Shown: one piece after another, positions 36,401 through 47,600 of the stretch
How positions within the stretch are numbered: position 1 is the first letter of the stretch
How the letters are laid out: every line of letters starts with the position of its first letter
Origin: Chanos chanos
Lineage: Eukaryota; Chordata; Actinopteri; Gonorynchiformes; Chanidae
DNA length: 64,000 nt
Assembly (NCBI RefSeq): GCF_902362185.1
Contig: NC_044500.1
Location: 42,487,058-42,551,057, forward strand
Reading direction: 5' to 3'
Position numbers and translations under genes: made by a program
The notes under the pieces: generated by a model
Seen by the model: only the letters and a program-made list of their open reading frames with translations
What the model was told of the DNA's origin: nothing
Database searches by the model: none

Positions 36401-39400
36401 CATAACAATGTGTATACTTCAATATTCACATTTTACTCTCCACTATTATCTCACACCACTGCTCATGAGACAGAAGCAAATGGAGAACAGTTCCGTGATG
36501 CAGGAGAATATATGTTTCATCTGCTAATGAACTGTGTGCATTTAACTGATACTCCAATAGTAACTTGTCATAAATTTCTTAATACAGGTTTAAAAGCACG
36601 TGTAGTATTGAAATACTTCTCTAGCTTTCTAAGCAAAGAAAAATAAACGATTCATTCATTAAAAAAAAAAAAAAAAAAAATCGAACTGGGATGATTCATC
36701 GTGGAGGTCAACTCAGTGATCTGTATTGAGCTGTGGTTGGTTTTCTGACATGCTGGATTTGATTGACAGAGGCGGAGAAGAGCGAGGAGTCGGCGGGCGG
36801 GGCATGGCAGGCGGGACTACAGCGGACGTACAGTCAGGACTGCAGCTTTAAAGACAGCATGTACCACGTCGGAGACTACGTCTACGTGGAGCCTTCGGAG
36901 CTCAACCTGCAGCCGCACATAGTCTGCATAGAACGCCTGTGGCAGGACGACGCCGGTAATCCTCTCCGTCCTCGCTCCTCTACGCGGAGTTCTAACTTTT
37001 TCTCCCTCCACGAAAGGTCAACGGTTGTATTTTTTATGTCCCCTCACATCATTTCGCAATTTATGCTCTGAATGTAACCACAGCGTGTACTTAAAAGGGC
37101 AAGGGGACTGTTTTAGGAGGTCGCTGTGGATTCGCCGGGTTAATGTATCCATCCATCAGACTGAGATGGTAATGGGACATCCATGATGGTCCTGGTGCTT
37201 GGCTGCTGCGTAGCTGCTACATAATTCACTGCAGAGTTGTTTTCGTGCCTTGTAAATGGTGATTGAGTTGAGTGATTGTCTTGACTTATCTCAGTCGTCC
37301 TCTGTTTATAGGAGAGAAGTGGTTGTACGGTTGTTGGTTCTACAGACCCAATGAAACCTTCCATCTTGCCACACGCAAGTTTCTAGAGAAAGAAGTTTTC
37401 AAGAGTGATTACTACAACAAAGTCCCGGTCAGCAAAATAATGGGAAAATGTGTGGTCATGTTTGTGAAGGTAAAGTTTGTCTGTATTTATAATCATGCCT
37501 CAAGATTTTGGTCAGAGACCTCAGCTGCGGGTTGGCTGGTGGTGTTTTCACTCTTTGATTTTATGATAACGATTACAGGAGTACTTTAAACTTCACCCTG
37601 ACGGCTTCAGGCCAGAGGATGTGTACGTTTGTGAGTCTCGGTACTCTGCCAAGACCAAGTCTTTCAAGAAGATAAAGATGTGGACGATGCCTTTGAGCTC
37701 AGTTAAGTTTGTCCCTCGCGATGTGCCATTGCCCGTGGTCCGAGTTGCCTCCATGTTTGCCCCAAAGCATGACAACGAGAAGCCTCCAGACGTGATTGAG
37801 GACAGCAAAGCTGTTCTCTCCATTATTGATAAGGTGTGTAGCAGAAACCAGAGCTACAGGCTTTACTGAAAACCCATGGCTGCTCACATCTCTCCACAGT
37901 TTATAATGGTTTCCACTATTCTTGAGGCTTTTCTTTTTTTTTTTTATTAAATTTGCCATTAATTTTTTGAAAGGAGAAGTTGTAGAAGAAGAGGTTGTCT
38001 TGAGTTGAGCACTACTCTAGAGTTTAAATAAATTCTGGAATAAATCAGTCACATTGTTACTGTGCGGGTTTTTTTTTTTTTTTTGTAGGAAAGAGAGGAT
38101 GTTCCAGTGGAGATGAGTAACGGCGAGCCAGGCTGTCAGTACTATGAACAGTTGTGTTATAATGACATGTGGCTCAAAGTGGGAGACTGCGTCTACATCC
38201 GCTCGCACGGGCTAGTGCGCCACAGAGTGGGAAGGTAGAGAACGACCAAACCACTGCAGACAGATGTGCCTTTGCTGTTTTTAATTTGCGCATGCGCCGT
38301 CTTTGAATCGACAGTACGTAGTAAATGCACAGTGTGTGATAATGTGTTAACTGACACGTGGGCATGCGCAGACAGATACGCTCATAGAGAGTGTATTTGC
38401 ATTGAGATGATGATGATGATGATGATGATGTGTGGTGTTGGGTGATCAGGATTGAGAAGATGTGGATGCGGGACGGAGCCGCGTACTTTTTCGGCCCGAT
38501 TTTCATCCATCCCTGAGGAGACAGAGCACGAGCCTACCAAGATGTTCTACAAAAAAGAAGTGTTCCTTAGCAACCTGGAGGAGGCTTGCCCTATGACCTG
38601 TATATCAGGTAATGTTTCTGCAGCTATTTAATAAACAGCCTCTGACTTGATTAATAGTGTATGTGTACCGAGAAGATTTAATCTTCCTCACTGTGTCATG
38701 TCAGTAAGTAAAACTTATCGAGTCACGGTTTGATTATTGCAATGGTCTCTCACCCTGTTGTTCTGACCGAACAGGAAAGTGTGCAGTGTCCTCCTTCAAG
38801 GACTATGTTTCATGCCGGCCGACAGAAGTACCAGAGGAAGACGTTTTGCTCTGTGAGAGCCGTTACATAGAGAGTGAAAAAATAATGAAGAAGTTCAAAG
38901 GCCTTAAGCGGTTCTCTTTATCTGCCAAAGTGGTTGAGGATGAAATCTACTATTTCAGGTCAGGTGTCTCACACTGAACAGAATTCACCGAACAGTTCGG
39001 TTTGAAATGAGAGATACTGAAGTGAAGTGAAACCTTGGTAGATGGCCAAGTATATAGTTCGTTTCTTAAACATACCTGCTTAACTAGGAGTATAACATTT
39101 TTTTGAACAGAATGTCTTGACGGTTAGAGCTGGAACACCATGTTAAATTTGAACATTATTTCAAACTCCGTCTCTTTGAATCAGAAAGCTGATAGTGCCT
39201 CAGAAGGAACCATCTCCTCTCTTGGACAAGAAGATCGAAGAGTTGGAGGCCAAATTTGCAGAAATGACGGATGAGGAGCTGGAGGAACTGGGAGAAGATG
39301 ATGGGGAGGGCTCAGACGCCCAGTCCATGCCCCAGTTACAGACTCCGCTGACCAGCGATTTGGACATCATGCCATACACACCTCCACAGGTCAGATCAGC

Positions 39401-42085
39401 GCCTCTCAGTGAACAGCTAGGCCTTATTCAATGTCCGAAAGCCCAAAACAAGTCACCCTTCCAATCAAGGCCACCCATAAATCAGGATGACAGCCATAAG
39501 TTTTAAACAAATTTTAATTTCTTTAGTGTAAGACATTCTTGGGCGCCATTAGCGACCACAAAAACATTAACATCTCCACTGCTATATAGTCATGTCCAAT
39601 GGCGAAGTAAAGCTTCTTAAACCATTCTGCCTCTCTCTCAACCACAGTCCACTCCAAAGTCCATTAAGGGGATGTCAAAGAAGGAAGGTGCCAAGAGGAA
39701 GATCAATATGAGCGGCTACATCCTGTTTAGCAGTGAGATGAGAGCTGTCATTAAAGCCCAGCACCCAGACTTCTCCTTTGGAGAACTCAGTCGCCTGGTG
39801 GGGACAGAGTGGAGGAACCTGGAGGCCTCCAAAAAGGCTGAGTATGAAGGTGCGAGTCGCTGAAAATGAAATTAGATTTACGATTTTTTTATGATTTTTT
39901 TCCTGTCGTCGTTAATAATGATGACTGGTCAAGACGACTACTTGTTGGAATGTACACACTGCCATATGTGTTAAAGCTTTAATAGATCTAGTAAATATAA
40001 AGCGTTTTCTCTGAGGAAATTTCTTGGGACCTCTTCCGTACCTAAACGTTTTGTCATTTAAGACTGAAAGTTCAATCTGCTGCCCAATCAGTGCTGTCAC
40101 TGGGTGCCACTAACGGTCGTCTTCCCAATGTGTTCCAGAACGGGCAGCTAAAGTGGCAGAGCAGCAGGAGCGAGAGAGGGCGGCCCAACTACAGAACTCC
40201 CCGAGAGCAGGTACCCCTGTAGGGGCGCTCATGGGGGTAGTGCCTCCTCCGACCCCCATGGGGATGCTTAACCCCAGCATGACGCCTGTGTCAGGTAACC
40301 CCTCACAGATGTGGATGAACCTTCTGGTGACACACAGAGCTGGAATAAGAAGCTAAACTGCTAATACCTCTTTAATTTTTCCACTCCTTCATCTCCTAAT
40401 TAATCCTTAACTTCAAAGCCTCCACTTTTTGTTTTCTTATATGCCAAATCTAACATTCTAATTTATTGGCATATAATGTTGAATGCATCATTAACTTTTT
40501 TTGTTTGTTTGTTTGTTTGTTTGTTTGTTTTTAACCAATCAGAATCAACCCTTGTCGGTTAATGAACTGCATGTGTGTATGTGCATGAAATTCAGCAATT
40601 GTCTGGAGCCTGGTGTCTGTTAGGTGATAGAATTTGTCCATTTATTTTCTTATATTCTAACTGTAGGTTGGATTTGCTGTCTCGTTTGTCAATAGTGCAT
40701 GAATATACTTCTGATAGCTACCCGCATGTTGCACTGATGCATGTATCTGTTGTGTTGCTACCCCCTTTCCCTCCTCCCTAAAGGCATGATGGGTACGTAT
40801 GGGCCGCCTATGCTGCCTCTGCAGGGCCCTGTTGACGGAATGGTTAGTATGGCCCCCATGCCGCCACATCACATGGGGATGCCTGCCTTACCATATCACC
40901 TTCCACCGGGTATGCCCAGGTTCCCTGGCATGCCATACCCGGGTAAGAAGCCAAAGCTCCACAGCCCTCGCAGTTGCTTCCTGTCTGCCACTCTAATTCA
41001 CTTGAGGGGCTACCTGTACCATAGGCTCAGGTGCTTAGCTAACACATCCAATCCATGAAGGGCCTGATGACAGGCACTGTTCCCGAGCAATCTGGCAAAT
41101 CGGCTAGACCACGTCTGCGAATATCACTTTTATTACGACAGACATTATCTTTAGTGTATCTATACTCTTAATCTGTAGAAAAATCTCAGCTACGCCCACT
41201 ACCAATGGGAAGGGTATAAAAAGGTCAAGTTTAGCATGGAAGGGTTTTAAAAATAGCATGCTAGCATTTGGTGTTTCAGTGGAAGTGACATTATCCAAAA
41301 ATGCTCACTTCAGTCCATAGATAATCATAAACATAAAATTACACAGTATGTCGGCGGCACTACTTAAACTCAGTGGGCAGCATTAAACTTTAGTAGCCCG
41401 TGGACTGTTACTGCAGCTGTCCACAGCAGTGCTGAAATATACCGATGAGTCTTCTGTGTGACTGTATCTATGCTGCCATTGCTTCCACAGGTATGAATGG
41501 AGTGGCTGGCAATTCCGGAGCAAACTCCTATGGAATTCAGGTAAATAAGAGGTCCGAGGAGCCTAAAATGTGATGTTTTAACTTCCTGTTTTTGGATGCA
41601 GAGTCGCATCGGGATGTATCTCTTGCTTTGTGTTTAAATCAGAGTGTGTTGACGGTTTAAAAAACGATTCCAGGACAGTCCCTAAGGCACCAGACAAAGG
41701 CCGTATAATTTACACTACTCAACTGCACATGTTCCCATATTTGTGAGATAATGGCAGTTAAACCAAGACATACTTCTGTAGATGGGAATGATGGGTCAAG
41801 GCCAGCAGGCACCTCCACCGTACCCAGGTCAGGGTCAGGTCGGTCAGCCTGCGCTCCAGCAGCCCTCCACCCCTATATTCGTGACCCCACCACCCAAGTC
41901 TCAGCGTGTCCTCCACTCAGAAGCCTACCTGAGATACATAGAGGGGCTTAATGCCGAGTCCTCTACTGTCAGCAAGTGGGACCAAACTCTGTCTGGTTAG
42001 TAAGAGCATTTGGCAGTGCAGTTCCTGTTACATTTCAAAATATGCTAAACATGAGTAATAGGTTTTGATATATATGCATATATAG

Positions 42086-42131
<46 letters not shown>

Positions 42132-42321
42132 TCTCTGCTGTTTCACAGCCCGAAGGAAAGACGTTCGGCTCACGAAGGAACAAGAGAGCCGACTGCCGTC
42201 TCATTGGCTGAAGAGTAAAGGGGCCCACACCACCATGGCCGACGCTCTGTGGAGACTGCGAGATCTGATGCTGCGGGACACGCTAAACATTCGCCAGACT
42301 TACAGCTTACACAATATCTGA
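28120..42321 (+). CDS. pbrm1: Polybromo-1 (BAF180), PBAF chromatin-remodelling subunit
   Basis: Twenty-nine coding exons span 28120-28257 to 42149-42321, all with GT/AG sites and matching phases. They encode about 1,644 residues once three single surplus bases are discounted (see findings). Domain order is diagnostic. Six bromodomains lie at about residues 47-128, 183-275, 345-440, 492-577, 630-720 and 745-850, with conserved PDYY and NA.(T/R)YN motifs. Two BAH domains follow (about 900-1095 and 1100-1258, with VGDYVYVEP and [13 protein letters not shown]). An HMG box at about 1335-1400 reads [10 protein letters not shown]. Then comes a Pro/Met/Gly-rich tail, and a conserved end with [20 protein letters not shown]. 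The protein reads acetyl-lysine to place PBAF on nucleosomes. The serine-rich stretch found in human isoforms between bromodomains 2 and 3 is absent here. Confidence 0.95.
30794..32250 (+). other. Longest pbrm1 intron; no embedded gene seen
   Basis: A 1.46-kb intron between the exons joining bromodomains 2 and 3. It is A/T-rich unique sequence without a microsatellite. Short open frames (30927-31215 +, 31962-32168 +) match nothing I recognise. The mammalian Ser-rich alternative exon expected in this area was not found. Confidence 0.6.
33359..33460. repeat. (TG)n microsatellite with CG-containing core
   Basis: About 23 TG units, then an alternating GCGCGCGTGCGCGCATGCATG core, then more TG units. 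It lies in the pbrm1 intron before the exon at 33636. A further (GT)n run is at about 33553-33578. Confidence 0.93.
38406..38430 (+). repeat. (GAT)n trinucleotide run beside a pbrm1 acceptor
   Basis: Eight GAT units ending about 20 bases upstream of the acceptor of the exon at 38450, so length changes could affect that splice site. Confidence 0.85.
40498..40530. repeat. (TTTG)n repeat in a pbrm1 intron
   Basis: About eight TTTG units in the intron between exons 40139-40294 and 40784-40942. Confidence 0.9.
42088..42126. repeat. (CT)n run in the last pbrm1 intron
   Basis: About 19 CT units, forming most of the polypyrimidine tract of the acceptor for the final exon at 42149. Confidence 0.92.
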
Positions 42322-43271
42322 ACCATTCCACTTCATAGTCTGTTTCATACAGGACCTTCATTACTAGTGTTTTAGTGTTGTAATGGAATCTATGTGTTTT
42401 TGAGGTTTGTAAAACGGTACGTGTAGTCGTGGCCTTGTTAGTGTTGTAGTGTTTTTTCTCTGTTTGTTTGTTTGTTTGTTTTTGTTTTTAATGGCACTTT
42501 AAATGCTTTGAGTTGTTATGAGTTGGCAGTTAGCTGTTGTTCATTGCTGGTTACAAACATTTTCATAAAATGTTGTAAAACTTGAAACATTTTTCCTTGT
42601 CACATCTGTTTTTCTGCTGTTGGGCACTGAATTTGTCTGAACCTCTAAACGGAATTCGGGTATCTGCATTTCCAAACCTGCTTGGTCTCACTAAAAAAGC
42701 AGCTTGTCGCACATATGTGGCAATTTCACTGCAAATTCTTGTATGACAGACAGACACCTGATAGCTTACAGATATGTTTTATATCATCTTGTTCGGATTG
42801 GTTCTAAATAGTTAACAGCTTAAAGTCAGTGCCCGTTTAAATGACCTACTGTTCAAGATCAAGATCACTATTCATTGATCAACATTGTGCACATATTTTG
42901 GCTGCATTACCTGTGATTTAGTAGAAATTGAGGTGTGCTGCCATATATATTCTTTAATACATATACATATATGATACATATAACTCAATATTTTATATAA
43001 CGCCGTAACTTCAATTCTTCCTTATACTAGATCAGAAAGGATACTCTGGTGGTAAGCCACTTTTTGTACTGCCTGGATGATTCACTCACTGATGGCTAAA
43101 TTCCCCCTCTTTAAACCTTGCACAACAGAGGACTTTTTTCAGGTAATTCACTCTATGATTTTTCATCACACCAATGTAAATATACGTGCAAATCTTAAGA
43201 TTATTTCATCGAAACTGCCGACTACGGTGCAATTACAACAAATGAGACACGCGTGTTTGATTGCATTTATC
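42322..43271 (+). other. pbrm1 3' UTR and spacer before cse1l
   Basis: Follows the pbrm1 stop. A/T-rich, with a TTTG run near 42465-42483. I did not find a convincing AATAAA within a few hundred bases of the stop, so the transcript end is undefined. No other gene was recognised. This spacer holds the join between the 3p21-like and 20q13-like blocks. Confidence 0.6.
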
Positions 43272-43281
43272 TGCGCATGCG
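43272..43281. promoter_or_regulatory. cse1l: NRF-1-type motif TGCGCATGCG upstream of cse1l
   Basis: Palindromic GCGCATGCG core matching the NRF-1 binding consensus, about 100 bases before a candidate 5' UTR exon that ends at 43375. NRF-1 sites are common in housekeeping promoters. Confidence 0.6.
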
Positions 43282-43299
43282 TCACACCGTGACCGCGTA

Positions 43300-43375
43300 G
43301 AGACATTTGAAAACGGTGAAGCTACACACCGTCTCATCTGGCCGGTAATCACTACGCTTTACTTACAAGCACAAG
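43300..43375 (+). promoter_or_regulatory. cse1l: Candidate non-coding first exon of cse1l
   Basis: A donor (CACAAG followed by GTAAAA) ends at 43375, and a matching acceptor (CTGCACAG) lies five bases before the cse1l ATG at 44669. This implies a 5' UTR intron of about 1.3 kb (43376-44663). The start position is approximate. The intron holds no other recognised feature. Confidence 0.5.
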
Positions 43376-44668
43376 GTAAAAATGATGAATGATTTAGTTG
43401 ATTTGTGGTAATTACGTAAAAAGGAGAGATACGCCTGTCTTGGTGTTTGTATTTTAATGGCATAATACCAATCCGGTATTAAGCTAGCAAGTCATGCTGT
43501 AATGCTCTGCCAGTTTAGCCAACATGGGCTAACTGAGGGAGCTAAACTAGGCTAGCGTTAGCTTGAGAATTTAAAGAAAATTAGCTATCTTTGCTCATTT
43601 TTAGCTTGATAGCTGCTGGAGAAACCAGTGTCATTTCAGTTTAACGTCAGTTAGTAATTACCCTCAATGAGTTCTAGAATCACAGTAACGAAATCATTAA
43701 ATTTGTAAATTAACATTATATTGTGCTAATATTTTGTTGACGACCACCATGCGTCAACTTGTATTTTATGCTGTAATGACACAGTCCATTAAAATAAATT
43801 AGATTAGCTGACCAAATATTTTAGCTGGTTGCCGCTTAACCAGTGACTTTCTGCCAAGTCCCGAAGCTAGTTAAACGACAGATTAACTGTCCTCGCTAAC
43901 TTAATGGCTACTTTGAAGGGCCGCTCTCCACCGTAGTTTGTTATACACCCAGACAGTATTAGTAACTTAGCTAGCAAATGCGTTTTACAGATTTCGCTGA
44001 TATAGTTTAATAACCCGCAAGAGTTGTTTGGTGTTGTGTTGCTGTTCTTGTATTCCGAGTGCATGGTAGACAGGCTACAGCTGACCTGCGAAACTGGGCG
44101 GTGTTAGAGAGTCGCATATAATTTCAAATTCACGGTTGCTGTAAGCGAGAAGCAGCCATTGTGTATACGAGATGTCTAAACGTGGATATGGTTGTTCAGT
44201 GCAGTCAGAGTGGAAGTATGTGTTGAGGCCACAAATGCTCAGCTCTTGCTAGGTGAACACAACAACTCTCGCTTCAGCAAGAAATTTATCGTATAATCTC
44301 GGCGAATAGATGTTATCTATGGCGAGGTGAACGAGCAACGCTGTGGTCGTGTATAGATGTGATGGAAGTTGTATAACTGTATTTTTTTGCATTTCTGTAA
44401 CTGTCGATTGAGAGTGTGACATGTAAGGGTCCACCGCCTCCGCATATCTTCCAACGGTACAACGACATTCATGTTATATGTCAGATTGTTTTTACATTGA
44501 AACGTGGTTCGGACGAAGCTTCTAAACCATGTCATAGCGAACAGATTTTTTAAGGATCAGGTGTAACATTACACCTGTCGCATAAATATTTGACCATCAT
44601 AACAAAATTTATATGCGAAACACTTAAAAGGTGGAACTGAAAAAACGTTATTTTTCTGCACAGCAATC

Positions 44669-47600
44669 ATGGAGCTGAATGATGCAAATCTTCAAACACT
44701 CACTGAGTTTTTGAGGAAAACACTGGATCCAGATCCAAATGTGAGGCGGCCAGGTATGTAGGAGACTTTGTCAATTTACGCTTCAGTCATGGATGTGTAG
44801 TCATGGAAGTAGTGTGTAATGCAAGATAATTGTGTACACACATAATTTATGATGGCATAATTCAGCAGAAATTTCTAGATGCCTTTTCTTTTGGTTATGT
44901 GGGGTTTTATTTTATTCTACTTTAATTTCTCTCATGATCAGCTGAGAAGTTTCTTGAGTCAGTGGAAGGGAACCAGAATTACCCCATACTACTACTCACA
45001 GTGTTAGAGAAATCCCAGGATAATGTCATTCGTGTGTGTGCTGCAGTCACCTTTAAGAACTATATCAAACGGAACTGGCGTATAGTAAGTTGGAGCGAAC
45101 AGCTCTCTCTCCCCCTCTCTATCCTCTTCACTTTCTCTCTCTTTAGCTTGTCATAAGTTACTGCTCCTGTGATTATATAGTCCAGATAAGGCCTTGACCT
45201 ATAAAGTCTTAATGAATTTTTTTTGGTTCATCTAGGTAGAGGATGAACCAAACAAAATTTCAGATGCTGACCGGACAGCCATTAAGGCCAACATTGTGAA
45301 TTTGATGCTCACCAGCCCTGAACAAATCCAAAAGCAGGTAACAGCTCTCTCTCTGTCGCTTTTCTGAATGCCCAGTATGGGTGCAGCATGAGCTGCTATT
45401 GCTAAGGCTTTTATATTCCAAGTTATTTAACAGAACGGTCTGATCCAAATGCATCTCCGACAAGCTGTAGACAATGACCTCATTTTGTGCTACAGCTGAG
45501 CGATGCAATCAGCATCATTGGAAGAGAGGATTTCCCTCAGAAATGGCCCGACCTCCTGACAGAAATGGTGACGCGCTTTCAGAGCGGCGACTTCCACATA
45601 ATCAACGGCGTGCTCCGCACCGCGCACTCGCTTTTCAAAAGGTAAGAGAATCGCGTGCGCGCGCGGGAGGAGGGGCATTCATAGCACCTCCTCTCAAACA
45701 CTACACTAGTTCTCCTTAAACTAAAAGAAGTGGGGTTTTTTTTTCTCCACACACACCAGCAAGATCATTTTGTAATTGAGAATTCAGGCCTGGACGGCCC
45801 TTACGTGTGACATGTCTAACCAGACGGGTGTTTTATTCCCCCTCGCTTAAAGGTACCGCCATGAGTTTAAGTCCAATGAACTCTGGCAAGAGATCAAGTT
45901 GGTCCTCGACACGTTTGCTCAACCTCTCACTGAGCTGTTCAAGGTAAAGGGCCGTGGACACTTTTTTTTTTTTTTTTTTTGTTTCTTTCTCTCCCCCTTT
46001 TTCCCTCTTGTGAGAATGGTCTTATCTATATACACATCATATCGACATTACTCACTTTATTTTATTTTTGTATATATGTTTTGTATTTACGTTTTGATAT
46101 TTTGAAGTCATTTTGACATCACCCTGAAACTGTTTACTAGTTCCCTTTCATGCTATTGCAGTGTTTATTGATAATTCAATTCTTTCAGTTCAGTTGGTTG
46201 TATCCTGTTAATTTTATCAAGTGTCAAATTGTGTTTGTTGAGTGAGAAGGTTCATGTCTGGGTTTTGCTTTTCTAGGCCACAATTGAACTCTGTCAAACT
46301 CATGCTACAGATGTCAATGCCCTGAAGGTCCTCTTCTCCTCCCTTACATTGATCGCAAAGCTCTTCTACAGCCTTAACTTCCAAGTATGTCCATCTCTCA
46401 CGCATGAGATTAACAGGTTTCTTTCTTTCACCTGCAGCTGTATTTAATATGCAACTCTGCTTTAACAACTTGGGTTTTTGTTTGTTTGTTTGTTTTTTGT
46501 CAATCTTCTCAGGATCTTCCAGAGTTCTTTGAGGACAACATGGAGACATGGATGTCAAACTTCCACAACTTACTGAATTTGGATAACAAACTTCTACAAA
46601 CTACTGTGAGTTGACTTTGTGGTGATGTGGTTATTCTGTGTTGATCTGGAGGAGTCATTTCTCATGTCATACGGCTGCTCAGCTGACGATGCGTCATCCT
46701 GGCTCTCTCTCTCTCTGCCACAGGACGAGGAAGAGGCCGGTCTTCTGGAGATGCTCAAGTCTCAGATATGTGACAACGCCGCCCTCTATGCCCAGAAGTA
46801 CGACGAAGAGTTCCAGCCGTACCTGCCTCGCTTTGTCACGGCTATCTGGAACCTTCTGGTCACAACGGGCCAAGAGGTCAAATATGATCTGGTGAGTCTT
46901 GTCTTTGAGGTTATTCCTTTTTTCGAACTGTCTTTTCCTTTTCGTCGTTGACGGGCATGCTCACGCACATCTCATTTGCTTTGTTAATGTGGTTGTTTGT
47001 TTGTTTGTTTAGTTGGTGAGCAACGCCATTCAGTTTCTGGCATCGGTGTGCGAGAGGCCCCACTACAAGCACTTATTTGAAGACTCAAACACACTCACTA
47101 GCATCTGTGAAAAGGTCATTGTCCCCAACATGGAGTTCAGGAGTAAGTGAAGACTTGATTTTATTAAATGTTGCTGGTTTTGTCAGACCCTCTCTAATAA
47201 AATGATTGTATTTGTGTCGAGGGTCGCTCCAGCTGGTGTTTACTGCTGTATGTCATATTTCTTTGTGGACAGGTGCAGATGAAGAGGCCTTTGAAGATAA
47301 TGCAGAAGAGTACATCATCAGAGACTTGGAAGGCTCTGGTAATAACCACAATTTTTTTTTTAATTCAAAAATATTTCTGTTCAACAGCTGCAACAAAAGC
47401 ATACCCTCATTTACTATGTACCAAAAAAAAAGAAAAGCTCACGCGTTTATTTGGTAATCTTTCCTGCTCTGTCTTCCCAACTCAGATATCGACACACGAC
47501 GCCGGGCAGCCTGCGACTTGGTACGAGGCCTCTGCAAGTTTTTCGAGGGCCCCGTTACATCCATCTTCTCTGGCTATGTGGGCTCCATGTTGACAGAGTA

